Shown here: positions 41,396 through 52,829 of the stretch, one piece after another | How the letters are laid out: every line of letters starts with the position of its first letter | How positions within the stretch are numbered: position 1 is the first letter of the stretch | NCBI GenBank assembly: GCA_948144175.1 | Contig: CANXME010000897.1 | Coordinates: 883,001 to 947,000, forward strand | Reading direction: 5' to 3' | DNA from: Closterium sp. NIES-65 | Lineage: Eukaryota; Streptophyta; Zygnematophyceae; Desmidiales; Closteriaceae | Length of the DNA: 64,000 nt | Made by a program: the position numbers and the translations under genes | Notes under the pieces: model-generated | The model's input: the letters and a program-made list of their open reading frames with translations, nothing else | The model's database searches: none | What the model was told of the DNA's origin: nothing

Positions 41396-44300
41396 TCACC
41401 TTTCCCAGGCTCCAGCCCCTCCCTGCTGCCCCGCCCACCCTCCCCCTACATACTCATCCACCGCTTCACCCTCATGAAACACCTTCAGCCCACACACCGC
41501 CCCTCCTGCTCTCCCTCTCCGTGCCCCTCCCTCCCAGTCAATACTAGCTAGCGTGGCGTTCCCAAGCAGCCCAGCAAAGTACGCAAAGGTGCTCATATAG
41601 GAGCCGGCTTCAATGAGCGTGTGAGCCTTGGCCATGAGGAAAAACTCTGCCATGGTGGGCATGCGTTGCCTCTCCATGTCCGTGCTTGCAGTCTTGGACA
41701 GATGCACGATGGACCCTGTCGAGTAGAACACCGACCCTAGTCGTGCTAGTCGCCGCACAAACTCAGGCCGGAGAGCCTCGTTGTCTGTTGTCAGGAGGAT
41801 CATGAGAGGTCCACTGCTGCTGCTGCTGCTGCTGCTGCTGCCTCTGTCTCTGCTGTTGCTGCTGCTGCTGCTGCCGCCTCTGGTTCCCCCACCTGCTGCA
41901 TCTCTTGCCATGCTCCGTGCTGCCTTATCCTGTTGAAGCTTCTCTAGCAAAGACGCAATGCAGTCCCACAGACACCCCTTGAGAAACTCGTGCGTCTTGC
42001 CCTTCTTCCCCTTGCTCCCCGCACCCGCCTCCTCCTCGTCCTCCTCCGCATCCTCACACCCCACTCGACTCAACTCCTCGTCCCCGCGCCCCCGAATCTG
42101 CTCAATCGCAGCAGGCCGCGTGCGGATGTGCAAAGCAACGTCAAACATGTCCCCATCCGCCACTCCCTTCTGAGACGGCACGGGGGGTGTCCCCTCCCCC
42201 ATGTGCTGCAGCAGCACCTGCCCCACGACCTCCTGCAGCAGGCGCGAGGGGCCGAGAATGAGCTCGTGGATGGCGCGGGAGTGCACACACCAGAGGGAGG
42301 AGCAGCGGAAGGCGGAGAAGACACAGGCCTGCACGCGCGGGTACAGCTGCCAGAAGCCGTCAAAGTGTGACGGTGACTTGCTCAGCATGATGGGGCCTGT
42401 GAAGCCCAGACTGCCCTTGATCTCTGGCAGGACATAGAGGGGACGTGTGTGCGTTGTGGTGGGGCGGGCGGGGAGGGGAGAGGAGAATTGAAGAAGACAG
42501 TGAGCAAGTGGGTGGGATAGGAGAGATCTAATCGACACCATAGCACAGTGAGGTGGCAGGCAGGCAGGCAGATATTGGAGAGGGTAGAGGACCAAAAAGG
42601 GCCATGGCAGCCGGTATGCCAGATGTGAGTCTGCAAGGCAGGGTCATGGCAGGACAGTGCGGGAGAGGGCGGAGAGCAGCAGCAGGGAGAGAAGTCCAGA
42701 GACTCACAGCCAGAAGTCTTGAAGGCGGACTGTAGCTGCACGGGCTGCATTTTAAGGCCCTCAAAATACACCTCAGTGCGGGGAGTGTGGGGACTCACTG
42801 CCGGACGTCTTGAAGGCGGACTGCAGCTGCACGGGCTGCAGCAGCTCCAGCTGGCGGTACACACCCATGGTGCCGCCCCATGGGCCCGACTCGTTGGACC
42901 ACCGGATGGCGTCGAAGCCACACGTGAACGCCGCACACAGCGTGTCATACACCTGCCCATAGCCGTGCCAACACCCATGAACATGCCCATGCACGTGCCC
43001 GTGCCGGTGGCAGCCGCAGCGGCAGTGGCAGTGGCGGAGGTGGTGGCGGTGGTGATGGTGGTGGTGGCAGTGATGGCAGTGCGATGCAATCAGGAGGAAA
43101 GAGATTGGGTTGCTGGAATCGACGGAGGGCATGACAGATGAGGAGGATGTGAGACAAAAAGTAGAGCTCACCAACGTGTTGCTTTTTAAGGCAAAGCACA
43201 ACTCTGCCCTCTGTCCTCTACGCTCAGTCCATCACCCATCACCCACCACCCAACACCCTGCAACCATCCCCACCACTCAGCACCCAGCGGCACCTTGGCA
43301 TGCTCGGCAGCGTGCAGGCGCACGAGGCGGCGGCCGGCGAGGCGGGCATAGACGAAGGCGGAGACGTAGCCGCGCAGGCTGTTGCCCAGCCCGTGCCGCG
43401 GCATGAACAGCAGCACCCGCCGCTGGCCCCCCCTCAGATCCGCCACCGCTGTTATGGGCTGCCTGAGGGGAGGCACAACGGGGGCGATGGGGGGAAGGGG
43501 GGATGCAGGGGGGGGGAGTGGACGGGAGTGGGGAGAGGGAGGAAATAGGGAACGTGTTTGGGGGTGGGGGGAACGGGGAGACGGGAGAGAGTGGGAGACT
43601 GGAAAAGGGGCAAGGGTTGGGAGGAAGTGGAGGCGGTTTGGAGGGCGGATGGCAAGATTATCTAGGGAAGGGAAGGATGGTGCGTAAGGAGGCAATGCGA
43701 TATGAGAGATGGGAGACAGGAGACAGGAGATGTGCGCTGCAATGAGCGCGCGCGCGTGGGGCGCACACGCGGGACGGACTCACAGGTTGTCAACAAAGTA
43801 GAGTGAGGGTGCAATGATGCCACGGCACACAGCCTCTGACACCACCGAGATCTCCATGTGCCGCACGTACGGCGTCAACCCCACCGCACCCTCCCCCTCC
43901 CCCTCCCCCTCCCCCGCGCCCCCGCCCGCGCCCGCGCCCGCGCTCCCCCGATCCACCCCTCCCCCCTCGACACTCCGCGCCCCTCTCCGTTCCCATTCCG
44001 TCGCTCCCAGCCCTTCATCCTCCTGAATGCCCCCGCCCGCCCTCCCCACGCCCTGCAACCTGCTCGCACCGCTGCCACGAATCGCATCCGAGCTGGCAGA
44101 TCCTACTTGTAACGCGGTGCGATTCCCCCGCCCCCTCACTTCAACCAGATTCCCCCCCGCGCCTTCCCCCGAAGCTGCGCCTTTGGCGGAAAACCCCCGC
44201 GCGCCCCATCCCCCCGCAAGGAGGGCGCCGCGGTCGGTATCGGACCAAAGGAGCGGAAAGTAATGGCCGGCGAAATTCGCGAGGAGCAGCAGGAGCACGA

Positions 44301-44418
44301 ACCGCAGCGGCCGCGAGGGAAGCGTGTCGAGTGTGTCGAGTATAGGTGCGGTCACGCCGCCGCTTCCGCCGCCGCCGCCGCCGCCTTGGCCGTAAGCGAA
44401 AGATCGCTTCGGTGCCAT
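41396..44418 (-). CDS. Putative Golgi type II glycosyltransferase (fucosyltransferase-like)
   Basis: Exons are 44418-43784, 43462-43294, 42952-42799 and 42423-41396, giving 661 residues with closed phases. The N-terminus has a Gly-rich cytosolic stretch, then one hydrophobic segment (LRFVLLLLLANFAGHYFPLLW), the layout of a Golgi type II protein, followed by a Gly-rich stem. The domain has RVLLFMPRHGLGNSLRGYVS then AFVYARLAGRRLV, like the GLGNR...AFLYALLTNR motif of GT37-type fucosyltransferases. Later come FDVALHIRTRP, PLMILLTTDNEALRPEF and MAEFFLMAKAHTLIEAGSYMSTFAYFAGLLGN, a common acceptor-side block. A Ser-rich insert encoded by CTG/TGC repeats lies at 41815-41880. The exact GT family is uncertain. 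It is perhaps a cell-wall polysaccharide enzyme. Confidence 0.6.
42708..42749 (-). repeat. Intronic copy of the 3' end of glycosyltransferase exon 3 with donor
   Basis: The 42 bp copy of 42799-42840 reads MQPVQLQSAFKTSG then GTGAGT. The exon reads LQPVQLQSAFKTSG then GTGAGT. Three of the five base differences are synonymous. The copy starts about 49 bp downstream of the exon donor, in the same geometry as the IP3R cases. Confidence 0.88.
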
Positions 44419-45271
44419 GCGGTGCTAATGGTGACTAGGAGTCGAGATTCGGGCCCATGTCACAAGACAAATCGACATCTTCTAACAGAAAGTGAGGATT
44501 ACATGGATTGACGAACGGGATTCAAGACGGTCACTGTACCTTGTTGTGATGATCAACAGGAGACTAGACTAGCGGCGTCGCAGCGAGAGTTACGGTGGTA
44601 GGTATCGAAGGTAGTGTTTTGAGCTGCCTCAGCAACAACACAAGACTGAAGTGAGTTGAAAAAATATTTCGCTGCGGACAGCTTCGTTACTGCGTTTGTG
44701 TTTGCCATAGAAACACACATGTAAATCTGACAAACAGTAGAGCTCATTCTCACGCCTCAAAAGTTGGAAACTTTAGTGCTGGTGCGCGCGACTTTTTGGC
44801 GGGGAACTGCGTGTCCCTCCATCCGCCAACCATTTACTCGTTTGAATTCTCGTGTCGTCGTGCCTTCATTCGTGTGCTTGAAGCCTCCTATCTATCCTCT
44901 CCACAGGTTTCCCCCTCCCCACTACGCCCTTCAAGCACTCATATGCCGCACGGAGCACTGCCCTTATGCCAGTTGACCTCTCTGCTTGTGCCAGTTTTCT
45001 TCTCCTCCTTTTCCCCCCGTTACACCAGAGTAGTGCATACCTAATCGCCGCTGGCGCTGCCGCTGCTCGTGCTGTTGTTGGGAAGAGCCTATATAGTGTG
45101 TGCTTTCTGCTGTTTCTTAGTTACCACTCGTCAGCATCCCCTCCCACCTCAATCGGCCGTTTCATGAGCGTTTAGTAACGTTTAGTATCAATCTATTATA
45201 GTCTAGTAAGACAAGGTTGCTAGCTAGTATCCCGCCTCTCTATCTCGCGCGCGCCCGGAGCAATTGCACGC
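44419..45271. promoter_or_regulatory. Shared divergent promoter region
   Basis: The glycosyltransferase gene (minus) and the WDR76-like gene (plus) start 853 bp apart, head to head, so both promoters must lie here. A CCTATATAG block at 45089-45096 is about 180 bp before the plus-strand ATG and could be a TATA element. The centre (44500-44760) is AT-rich. No ORF with similarity was seen. Confidence 0.5.
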
Positions 45272-48200
45272 ATGGAAGAGGCGGAAGGCGGGTTGACGGC
45301 GTACGAGCGCCTGCGCCAGCAGATCCAGGAGCGCAATGCGGCGAAACTTCGCCAGCTCGGCGTCACCGCGTACGCGGAAGACCTCACCACCGCGATCGCC
45401 GCCAAGAAGCGCGCCGCGCCGTACGTGGGCAAGGCTCTTAGCGCGGATCATACTATCAAGGAACTAGATATCTTTATATTGGACTGCGGTCCATTTATTT
45501 TGCACACGCCCTTGCTTCACTCTCAACGCCCTGACACTTTCCGCCGCTGAATTATCATCCTCTGCTACCTCCTCCTTTCTCTCCCCCTTCTCCTCTTTCC
45601 GTTTCCGTCTCATTCTTTCTTGTCCTCCGCGCCACGCCTTTCCCCGCGCAGTTCCCGCCCCAAGCCCCACCCCACGGAACCGCAACAGCCTTTGCGCCGA
45701 TCCCTCCGCAATCGCGGCATGGCTCCGGAAAACGCCCCCGCGGATGGCGGTGGGGGCGGGGGGGCTGTCTCCGCCAGCGCTGCCGCTGTCATCGCAGAAG
45801 AGGTTGCGCCGAAAGGGCATTTGCCCGCGCGGAGTTTAAACCGCGAGGCGGAGGAGGACGCGGCGCTTATGCGCGTGTTGCGCGCGCGCATGGTCCCGCG
45901 GGGCTTTGCGCTAGAGACAGAAGAGACTTCCGGGGACGAGGGCGGGGAGGAGGGTGAAGAGGAGCGCAAGCGAGAGGGAGACCTCGGGGCGCAAGGGGGG
46001 AGTTTTGTTGAGCCACCTGAGGGGGAGAAGGGCGGCGTGCGGAGATCGAAGCGGGGCGGGCGGGGGAAGGCAAAAGAGGCGGAGAAGGCGGATTCTGACG
46101 AAGTGAGCGACGGCGCGGGGGGCGTGCGGCGGTTGCCCCTGTCCGGAAAGCGAGTGAAGGGGCGAGGAATAACGGGGGTGAAAGAGGGAGAGGGCGAGGG
46201 AGGAGGGGGAATGCATGGCGTGAAGGGGACTGCGGTGAAGGAGGAGGTAGGGGAGGAAAAGGGGGAGAATGACGTGATTAGAGAGCAGGGGCGGGCAAGG
46301 GAGGCGGTGGAAGCGGGGAGGTTGCAACTGGCGGAGGGCGATGTGTGCAAGCTGACCAAGGAGCGGATTCACAACGTCATCATGCTGCCCTTCCGGTATG
46401 ACTTTCGAGGTGCCTAAAAAAGCATGCTGCCCGTCCAGGTATGACTTCCGGTATGCTGGTGCTGGATGCCTGCCTCACTGCGTCAACAACAACTGTCACC
46501 GCCTTAACGTATCTCAAATCGCCACACCAGTCAGTCACCCCTGGTCCTTGCAAACTGAAAATAAGATTTCTTGCCTCGCACTGCGTCTCTATCACTTGTT
46601 GCCTATCCCGTCCTTCCACTTGTTCACGTGGCCTGTGCGCATACCATTTCCCATCCCTTTTCTCCCTTCCGTTCCCTCCCTCCCCTCCCCTCCCCTCCCC
46701 TCCCCTCCCCTCCCCTCCCCTCCCCTCCCCTCCCCTCCCCTCCCCTCCCCTCCCCTCCCCTCCCCTCCCCTCCCCTCCCCTCCCCTCCCCTCCCCTCCCC
46801 TCCCTTCCATTCCCTCCGATCCTTCTTCCCGTCCCTTCCATTTCCCCCGCAATGTCAGGGATCGTCTGGTGGTGGTGGCAGGGGACAAGGCAGGGCAGGT
46901 GGGCGTGTGGGACCTGGGGGACATGGACGCTAACGGCTGTGCTGGTGCTGGTACAACGGGAAGCGGCAGTGCAGATGGCAGCAGCGGCGCCAGGGCATCT
47001 GAGGATGCAACGGGCATGTTCACCTTCTGGCCGCATCGCAACCCCGTGTCAGGCCTCGCGCACTGCCCTCTCTCGCTCTCCAATGTCAGTCGCTTCCCTC
47101 CCCTCCTCCCCTCTACTTCTCTGAAGTGTCTTACTTTTCCTGCTTTCTATGTCACTCCAACCTTGCCATTGGCCTTCTGTCTCCTCCTCCTCCTCCTCCT
47201 CCTCCTCCTCCTCCTCCTCCTCCTCCTCCTCCTCCTCCTCCTCCTCCTCCTCCTCCTCCTCCTCCTCCTCCTCCTCCTCCTCCTCTGCCCACGAGTGACT
47301 CATCCTCTCGTCCTCCCTTCCACTCGCCACCCCAACTTCCCCTTCCCCATTCACCACTCCCCTCCCATTCCACTCCACCAGGTGTACACGGCTTCATACG
47401 ACGGCACCATCCGCTGTCTGGACGTCACTCGAGCATCCTTCCTCCTGCTGCACTCCTCCTCCCAGTTCTCCTTCTCCACCCTCACCCCCTCGCCGCCCTC
47501 CTCGCCCTTCTCGCCCCTCCTCCTTCTCGGAACCTCCTGTGGGCACCTAGTTGCCTTTGATCCTCGGGCATGCCATGGCGGCCCTGTGGGCAGCTGGGAA
47601 ATTCACGAGAAAAAGGTCGGCACGATCAGCTTCTGCCCGGGGCAGGAGGAAATTATCGCCACAGCTTCTACTGACCGGACTGTCTGCTTGTGGGATGTGC
47701 GTAAGATGTTGGGCGGGGGAGAGGGAGGTGGAGGGAAGCGTAGGAAGACAGAGGAAGGGCAGGGAGGAAGCGCTGGAACTGCGTTATTCCATGCAGCTCA
47801 TTCCGCGGCATCAGTCACTCCTCTCATGAAGCTGCCCCATGCCCGTGCAACCAACTCTGCATACTTCTCACCCGATGGTGCCTTCCTCGTCTCCACCAGG
47901 TGTGTGTGTGCCCTTACCATCTGCCCCTTGCATCCCTCTTGCACACCTCCCTCCTCCACCTCTCCCATTCCCACCTTCCCTCCACTTCTTTCCGTTCTTT
48001 TCACTGCTTTTGTCTCAACCCATCACCACTTCTAAATGCTTCCTCCTTTTGCCCGGTTCACCAGTTACGATGACACCATCCGCCTGTGGAAAAGAGACCA
48101 GTGGAAGCAAGCCATTCTGGCACCCTCCAAGTCCACCCCTCCAAGCCCCAAGGTTTCCCCTCAAGCCTGCACCTACCCATTCCTTCTCGCCCCCACTTGG

Positions 48201-49156
48201 TCTCTTCCCATTCCTCAAGCGTGCTTGAACGGTCTACTGTCTGTGCTTGTTGGCCTCATTCGATGCAGACTCCAATGTGGTATGGCAAGCTTGTATGCAC
48301 GTAGTATGGTGTTCCCTATCATGCTTCCGTTTGTCGCCGCTATCTGCCCATTTATCTCGCCTCCCCGGCCTTTCCCCTCCCGTCTCCTCCTCAAGCTCCC
48401 GTCTTTCCTGCGTCCACTTTCTTTGTTCCTCACCTCCCCTGCACCAGCCGCGCATATCAAAGAAGCACAACAACCAGACAGGCCGATGGGTCCTTCAGGT
48501 GACCCCTCAAACCTTGGGAATTCACCACCTTGTTTTTTGCAATTTACCAACCGTTTCGTTTCCCGTTATTACCCAAGCAAACAATGGGAAGCGATGAATA
48601 TTTTCATTCCGTGGCCCTTCACGCACACAAATATCCATTCACACTCGTCACACTTCCATAAATCCCTAACTCTAATCCCTTAGCTCCAGATTCCCTCCAT
48701 ATCCCCCAGAGCCATGTGGGCGACCCCTCTGCTGCCTCCACCACCACATGGCTCCCAACCCCACTCATCCCCCTCTCCTCTCCTCACCCCCCTCCCTCCG
48801 TATCCTCCAGAGCCGATTGGGTTAGCGGCGGCAGTGAGCATGTGGTGGTGGGAGGCATGGGTCGCACTCTCGATATCCTCTCTGCTGCTTCTAACACATG
48901 GCTGCCGCCTCTCAGCAGCCCAGAGCACATGACATCCATCCCTGCTCGCCTCGCCACGCACCCCTCGCTGCCCATCATCGCTGGTGGTAGCGCCAGTGGA
49001 CGCGTCTTTGTGTGGCGCCCTGCTGCTGGCAGTGCTGCTGCTGCTGCTGCTCATGGTGCTGCTGCTGGTGATGCCGATGCTGATTCTGATGGTGGTGGTG
49101 GTGATGGTGAGGATGATGATGTGGTACATGTCTCTGATGCTGCTGATGGGGCGTGA
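45272..49156 (+). CDS. WDR76/DDB2-like WD40-repeat protein
   Basis: Probable nuclear chromatin or DNA-damage WD40 protein, possibly a CUL4-DDB1 substrate receptor as in the WDR76/DDB2 family. Exons are 45272-45420, 45652-46395, 46859-47084, 47382-47899, 48065-48152, 48448-48498 and 48710-49156, with phases closing to 740 residues. Landmarks are LTAYERLRQQIQERNAAKL, RRSLRNRG, LVVVAGDKAGQVGVWDL, FWPHRNPVSGL, VYTASYDGTIRCLDV, IATASTDRTVCLWDVR, LVSTSYDDTIRLW, SKKHNNQTGRW and RADWVSGGSEHVVVGG. The HNNQTGRW block is characteristic of the plant family. Residues 70-280 are acidic and disordered. The last acceptor could alternatively lie near 48811, but only 48710 keeps phase. Tail residues are Ala/Asp/Gly-rich. 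Confidence 0.88.
46424..46452 (+). repeat. Intronic copy of the 3' end of WDR76-like exon 2 with donor
   Basis: GCATGCTGCCCGTCCAG|GTATGACTTCCG resembles the exon 2 junction CATGCTGCCCTTCCG|GTATGACTTTCG (46381-46405). It starts about 28 bp inside the downstream intron. It contains its own GTATGA donor. Confidence 0.75.
46672..46806 (+). repeat. (TCCCC)n pentanucleotide array in WDR76-like intron 2
   Basis: About 130 bp of near-perfect CCCCT repeat ahead of the exon 3 acceptor at 46857-46858. It may act as an extended polypyrimidine tract. Pro/Ser ORFs here are artefacts. Confidence 0.93.
47177..47285 (+). repeat. (TCC)n trinucleotide array in WDR76-like intron 3
   Basis: About 110 bp of TCC repeat lie between the exon 3 donor (47085) and the exon 4 acceptor (47380-47381). 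Long poly-Leu, poly-Pro or poly-Glu ORFs on either strand are artefacts. Confidence 0.93.
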
Positions 49157-49516
49157 GGGAGGCGGGTCAGACAAGTTCCCAAAGGCCCCTGTTTGAGGTG
49201 CTGCAGAGCACCTACCTTAGCTTAGCTAGCTCCCGGAATAGTGTAGCTCGCAACGGGATTTGCTGAAGTTCCTGTGTGTGAAACGGCGATACGCTACTCT
49301 GCTAGGCCTTAGTGCCTTGATTTGTAGTTTGCAGCAGAGTGAAAGTCAATGTGAAGCATGTGAACAGGCTGTTTTGGACTACTATGTCCGAGGCAAGAGG
49401 AAGAATGAAACATTATATACACGTATATACACAGCTGTTTAAAAGCAGCATGCACGACATGCAGAGTGACAGAATCTCATCCTCTCTATTCCGAGACTTC
49501 TCAGAGTGACATTTGT
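49157..49516. other. Convergent 3' flanks
   Basis: WDR76-like (plus) and epimerase (minus) genes end tail to tail 360 bp apart. No further gene is seen. Polyadenylation signals must lie here, but I could not place them. Confidence 0.5.
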
Positions 49517-52500
49517 TCACCATTCCCGGTGTTCCTGTGCTGCTTGGGCTGGCCAGCGCAGGGAGCCCCCATGGCCCAAGCCTGGAGGAAAGACGATCCT
49601 GTCCTGGTCCACTGCATGGTGTGTGGGTGGCAGGCAAATGTGTGGGAGGAAGAGGGGAGAAATGAGAGTTGGAGACAGCATGACAAGCAATGCACAGCAT
49701 TGGAGTGAGTGGGAGGAATGAGTGGATGAGTGGGAAAGACGAGGCTGCTGTGCCGTGACAGTGACAGCCTGTGATGTGATGTGATGTGATGTGATGTGAT
49801 GTGATGTGATGTGATGTGGTGCACGTGATGCTGTGTGATGCGATGTGGCATGACTCACTTGTATACCCCCCCACAACAGGGTCTGACGCCAACAGCAGCG
49901 GTGTATCCAGATCCACCCACCTGCACCAGGGGTTCACACAGAGAAAGGCAGAGTCGAGACATGAAGGAGGTGAGGAGGAGGAAGGAGACAGACAGACACA
50001 CACACACAAACGAGCATTGCACACATCACATGAAGGTGATGCAACGGGGACATGCCCGTGTACGCAGCGTGGCGACCAGCATGAGGGCCACGAGCAGCAG
50101 TGTCTAGGAGAGGAGACACGTGAGCAGATACAGGTGAAGAAACAGTGGCTGGATGTGTTTTCTGAGAATTCTCAGAAAAGACTCACTGGAAGCACTTGAG
50201 TCCAGCAGCCATGTGAGCCGCAAACCCCATGGCAAGACGGGTCTCCACCATGCCCCCAATCATCAGCTGCAGCGGCTCTCCTCTCCTCCCCTCCGCCCTA
50301 TTCGCACGCAGCACGGCAGCAATGACTCTCAGAGCGCCCACCACGCCCGTCTTGGCTAGCTTCACGTTCACGCCGGCTGCTGCTCCTTCGTGCACGATCC
50401 GCCACAAGTCCCCCTCGCCCCGGCAGCTCTCATCTGCCACCACCACGGCTGAATGTGCTGCTGCGGGTGATGGCGATGTGCGGCAGGTGGTGGCGTGGTG
50501 TTGGTGGGAGAGAGCGGCCGTGAGGGAGTGCATGGCCCGCCAGTTGCTGCGATGGAATGGCTGCTCCAACACACGCGGGCTTATGCCATGCTCTGGGGGG
50601 GGGAGAAGGGCAGGGAAGGAAGTGGGGAAGTGGGGACAAGGGAGGGAGGGGAGAAAGGAGACGTAATGATTCAGCGACAAGGCTCGCTGAGCGAGCACAA
50701 AGTGAGCAGCAGGCGGTCAGAAAAGAGCAGATCCACAGCAACCAAGCAGCTACGGTCACCTGCAAGGCGCGAGAGGAGGTGCAGGACAGCAGCAGCAGTG
50801 CGGTAGCCCCCATTCGCGTCCAGCAGCAGGCAGCAGTGCGGCACTGCCTCTTGCACTGCCACCACCCGCTCCAGATCTGCCTGCACCAGTTGCGCCTCCC
50901 ACCCCTCCATCACTCCCACCTCCTCCCTCCCCTCTCCCCAGCGGCGCTTCTCCCTCCCGCCCCATTCTCTCTCAACCTGACCCTGCCTGGCATGCGCAAG
51001 TTCGTCCACCAACGGTGACTGTAACGAGAGCTCTTGCAGCGCGTGTGCAGGGAGCGGCGAGTGAGAAGGGGGCAGCGCGCCGAGCTTGATCTTGAAGCAG
51101 GAAAAGCCTTGGGAGTGGTAGTTGCGGGCAAGAGACTCTGCTGACTCTGGTGAGCAGATGGGGATCTGATGCGCACAGGGGGACACGGGAACGGGGATGG
51201 TCCGGGGATGGATGGGGAGGAAGAGGGAAAGGAGAAGGTTTGAGAGACGAGAAGTGAAGCATACTGAACAACGCCGTGAAAAACAGTCTGTTAGGACCCA
51301 AAGCCCACCCATCGTTTCCGTGATTTCCGTGGCCCCTCAATATCCCTCCTCCGCCCCATGCTCGTGTGTGTCCTTTCTCCCTCACGTTCCCCCAGCGCCT
51401 CGCTTACGGTGATATCGGTGGAGAGCGGGCGGGAAGATGAGGAGAAGAGTCGCCAGAGCGGCAGCGCGAGTGCTGATGCAAGCGCGTCTAGAACGGCCAT
51501 TTCCACTCCCGCACGTGCCTTGGGGGCGAAGAAGCGAGAGCGGAAGGAGGGGAAGGGGGGGTTATAGAAAGAAAGAATGAATGTGGTTGTCAAAAGCAGT
51601 TGAACAGGCGCTTTTCGAAAGTTCTCATAAACGCAAGCACATGGGTAGGCACAGTCGAAGGCTCTCGACCTTTTTTTTTTTTTTTTTCCAAGAGTTATTA
51701 TCCAGCTGACGGCAAGATGGTTCACGCTTTCAGATGTACCATTCCTTTCCGTTTCATTGGATTCATACACCATCCTCTGCGGCACCACTCATTCGCAAGT
51801 TGAGTTCCATCATCCCCACGTGCTAAATCACACCACCTGGTAAGACGACCGTCACATGCGGCCATCCAAGAACTGAAATTCTGACACGAATATTTGATGA
51901 CATACCGAAGCGAGCCCATGGCCAGGCAGAACCCTTTGCTCCAGCCGCAGCAGCAGCTCATGCCACCGCATGGGTGGTTGCGCCACCATCCAGTCACGTG
52001 CGCGCGCGCATGCTTCTATAATCGTCTCCTGGTCCTCCTCCGTAACTGACGGCAGCACAGGTGCTTCACCCCAACCCACCACTTCGATCATTCCGCCGCT
52101 TCCCCCGTTCTCCTCCGCCCCCCGCCCGTCGCCCTCCCAGCCAAACATTCCCGTTTCCTCAGATCCAATTTCATACTTCTCTTCCCGCACTTTCAGCTTC
52201 CCCCCTGCGCAAGGGATGCGGAGAACAGCGCGGATGGCGACGTTGGGGACGGCGGAAAGGGTGGCGGAAGCGATGGTGAAGGGCTCGCGGAGCGGCACGT
52301 TGAGGGGGCGCACCTCAAGCTGGATGATCTGCACCGGCGGCGCGGAACGCGCCTCCGCGGACATTAGGCGGAGCCATTGCGGGTCCGCTACGGGGAGAAG
52401 CGGCAGCAAAGGGGACGTGTCGGTGGCGGATCCGGTGGCTAATGACGCGACGGCTGCAGGAAGAGACGCGGCTGGGGCGCGGGAGCCGTCGGGAGTAGAG

Positions 52501-52829
52501 AGGGGCACGGGCGAGAAGGGGGAACGGGCGGGTGAGCCAGCGGCTGTGTCAGGAACCTCACGCGGCATGGCGGATCTGAATGACGGACGGCGGCGCGGAG
52601 GAATCGAGAACGATTGGCGCATGGGCGTCGCGAACAGGCGCGAGGGAAGGGCTCTGATATGAGGCGAACACGCCGGTACTCCGGAGGTGAACAGATCCGT
52701 CTCGATACGGTGATTCCAAGTTGGAAAAAAGACGTTCGACCTAGGACCTCTTTGCGAACGAGGCTGCGACAGGTCTGGTTTCCCATCGATGCGTGGAAAC
52801 TTCTGCGCCGGAAGGTTGAACGCCATCAC
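49517..52829 (-). CDS. L-Ala-D/L-Glu-type dipeptide epimerase (enolase superfamily)
   Basis: Predicted to racemise the second residue of dipeptides by proton abstraction at a Mg2+-bound carboxylate. Exons are 52829-51906, 51518-51408, 51165-50760, 50592-50187, 49920-49859 and 49611-49517, and phases close to 667 residues. From about residue 166 the lid domain reads VRPLNVPLREPFTIAS and GWGEAPVLPSVTEEDQ. The barrel has the KxK base in GFSCFKIKLG, metal ligands in LLLDANGGY, RVLEQPF and VVADES, and the opposite Lys in VNVKLAKTG. It ends WVDLDTPLLLASDPVVGGY...GHGGSLRW as plant homologues do. The first 165 residues are Ser/Pro/Arg-rich and may include an organelle targeting peptide; internal Met70 is an alternative start. 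A Gly/Glu/Arg-rich insert follows KIKLG. Confidence 0.92.
49769..49818 (+). repeat. (TGATG)n repeat in epimerase intron 5
   Basis: About ten copies of GTGAT/TGATG pentanucleotide between the last two epimerase exons. Confidence 0.9.

Noticed and set aside
50150..50186. Inverted repeat TCTGAGAATTCTCAGA after epimerase exon 4
   Set aside because: A perfect 16 bp palindrome in an intron, but a single short one is expected by chance at this scale.
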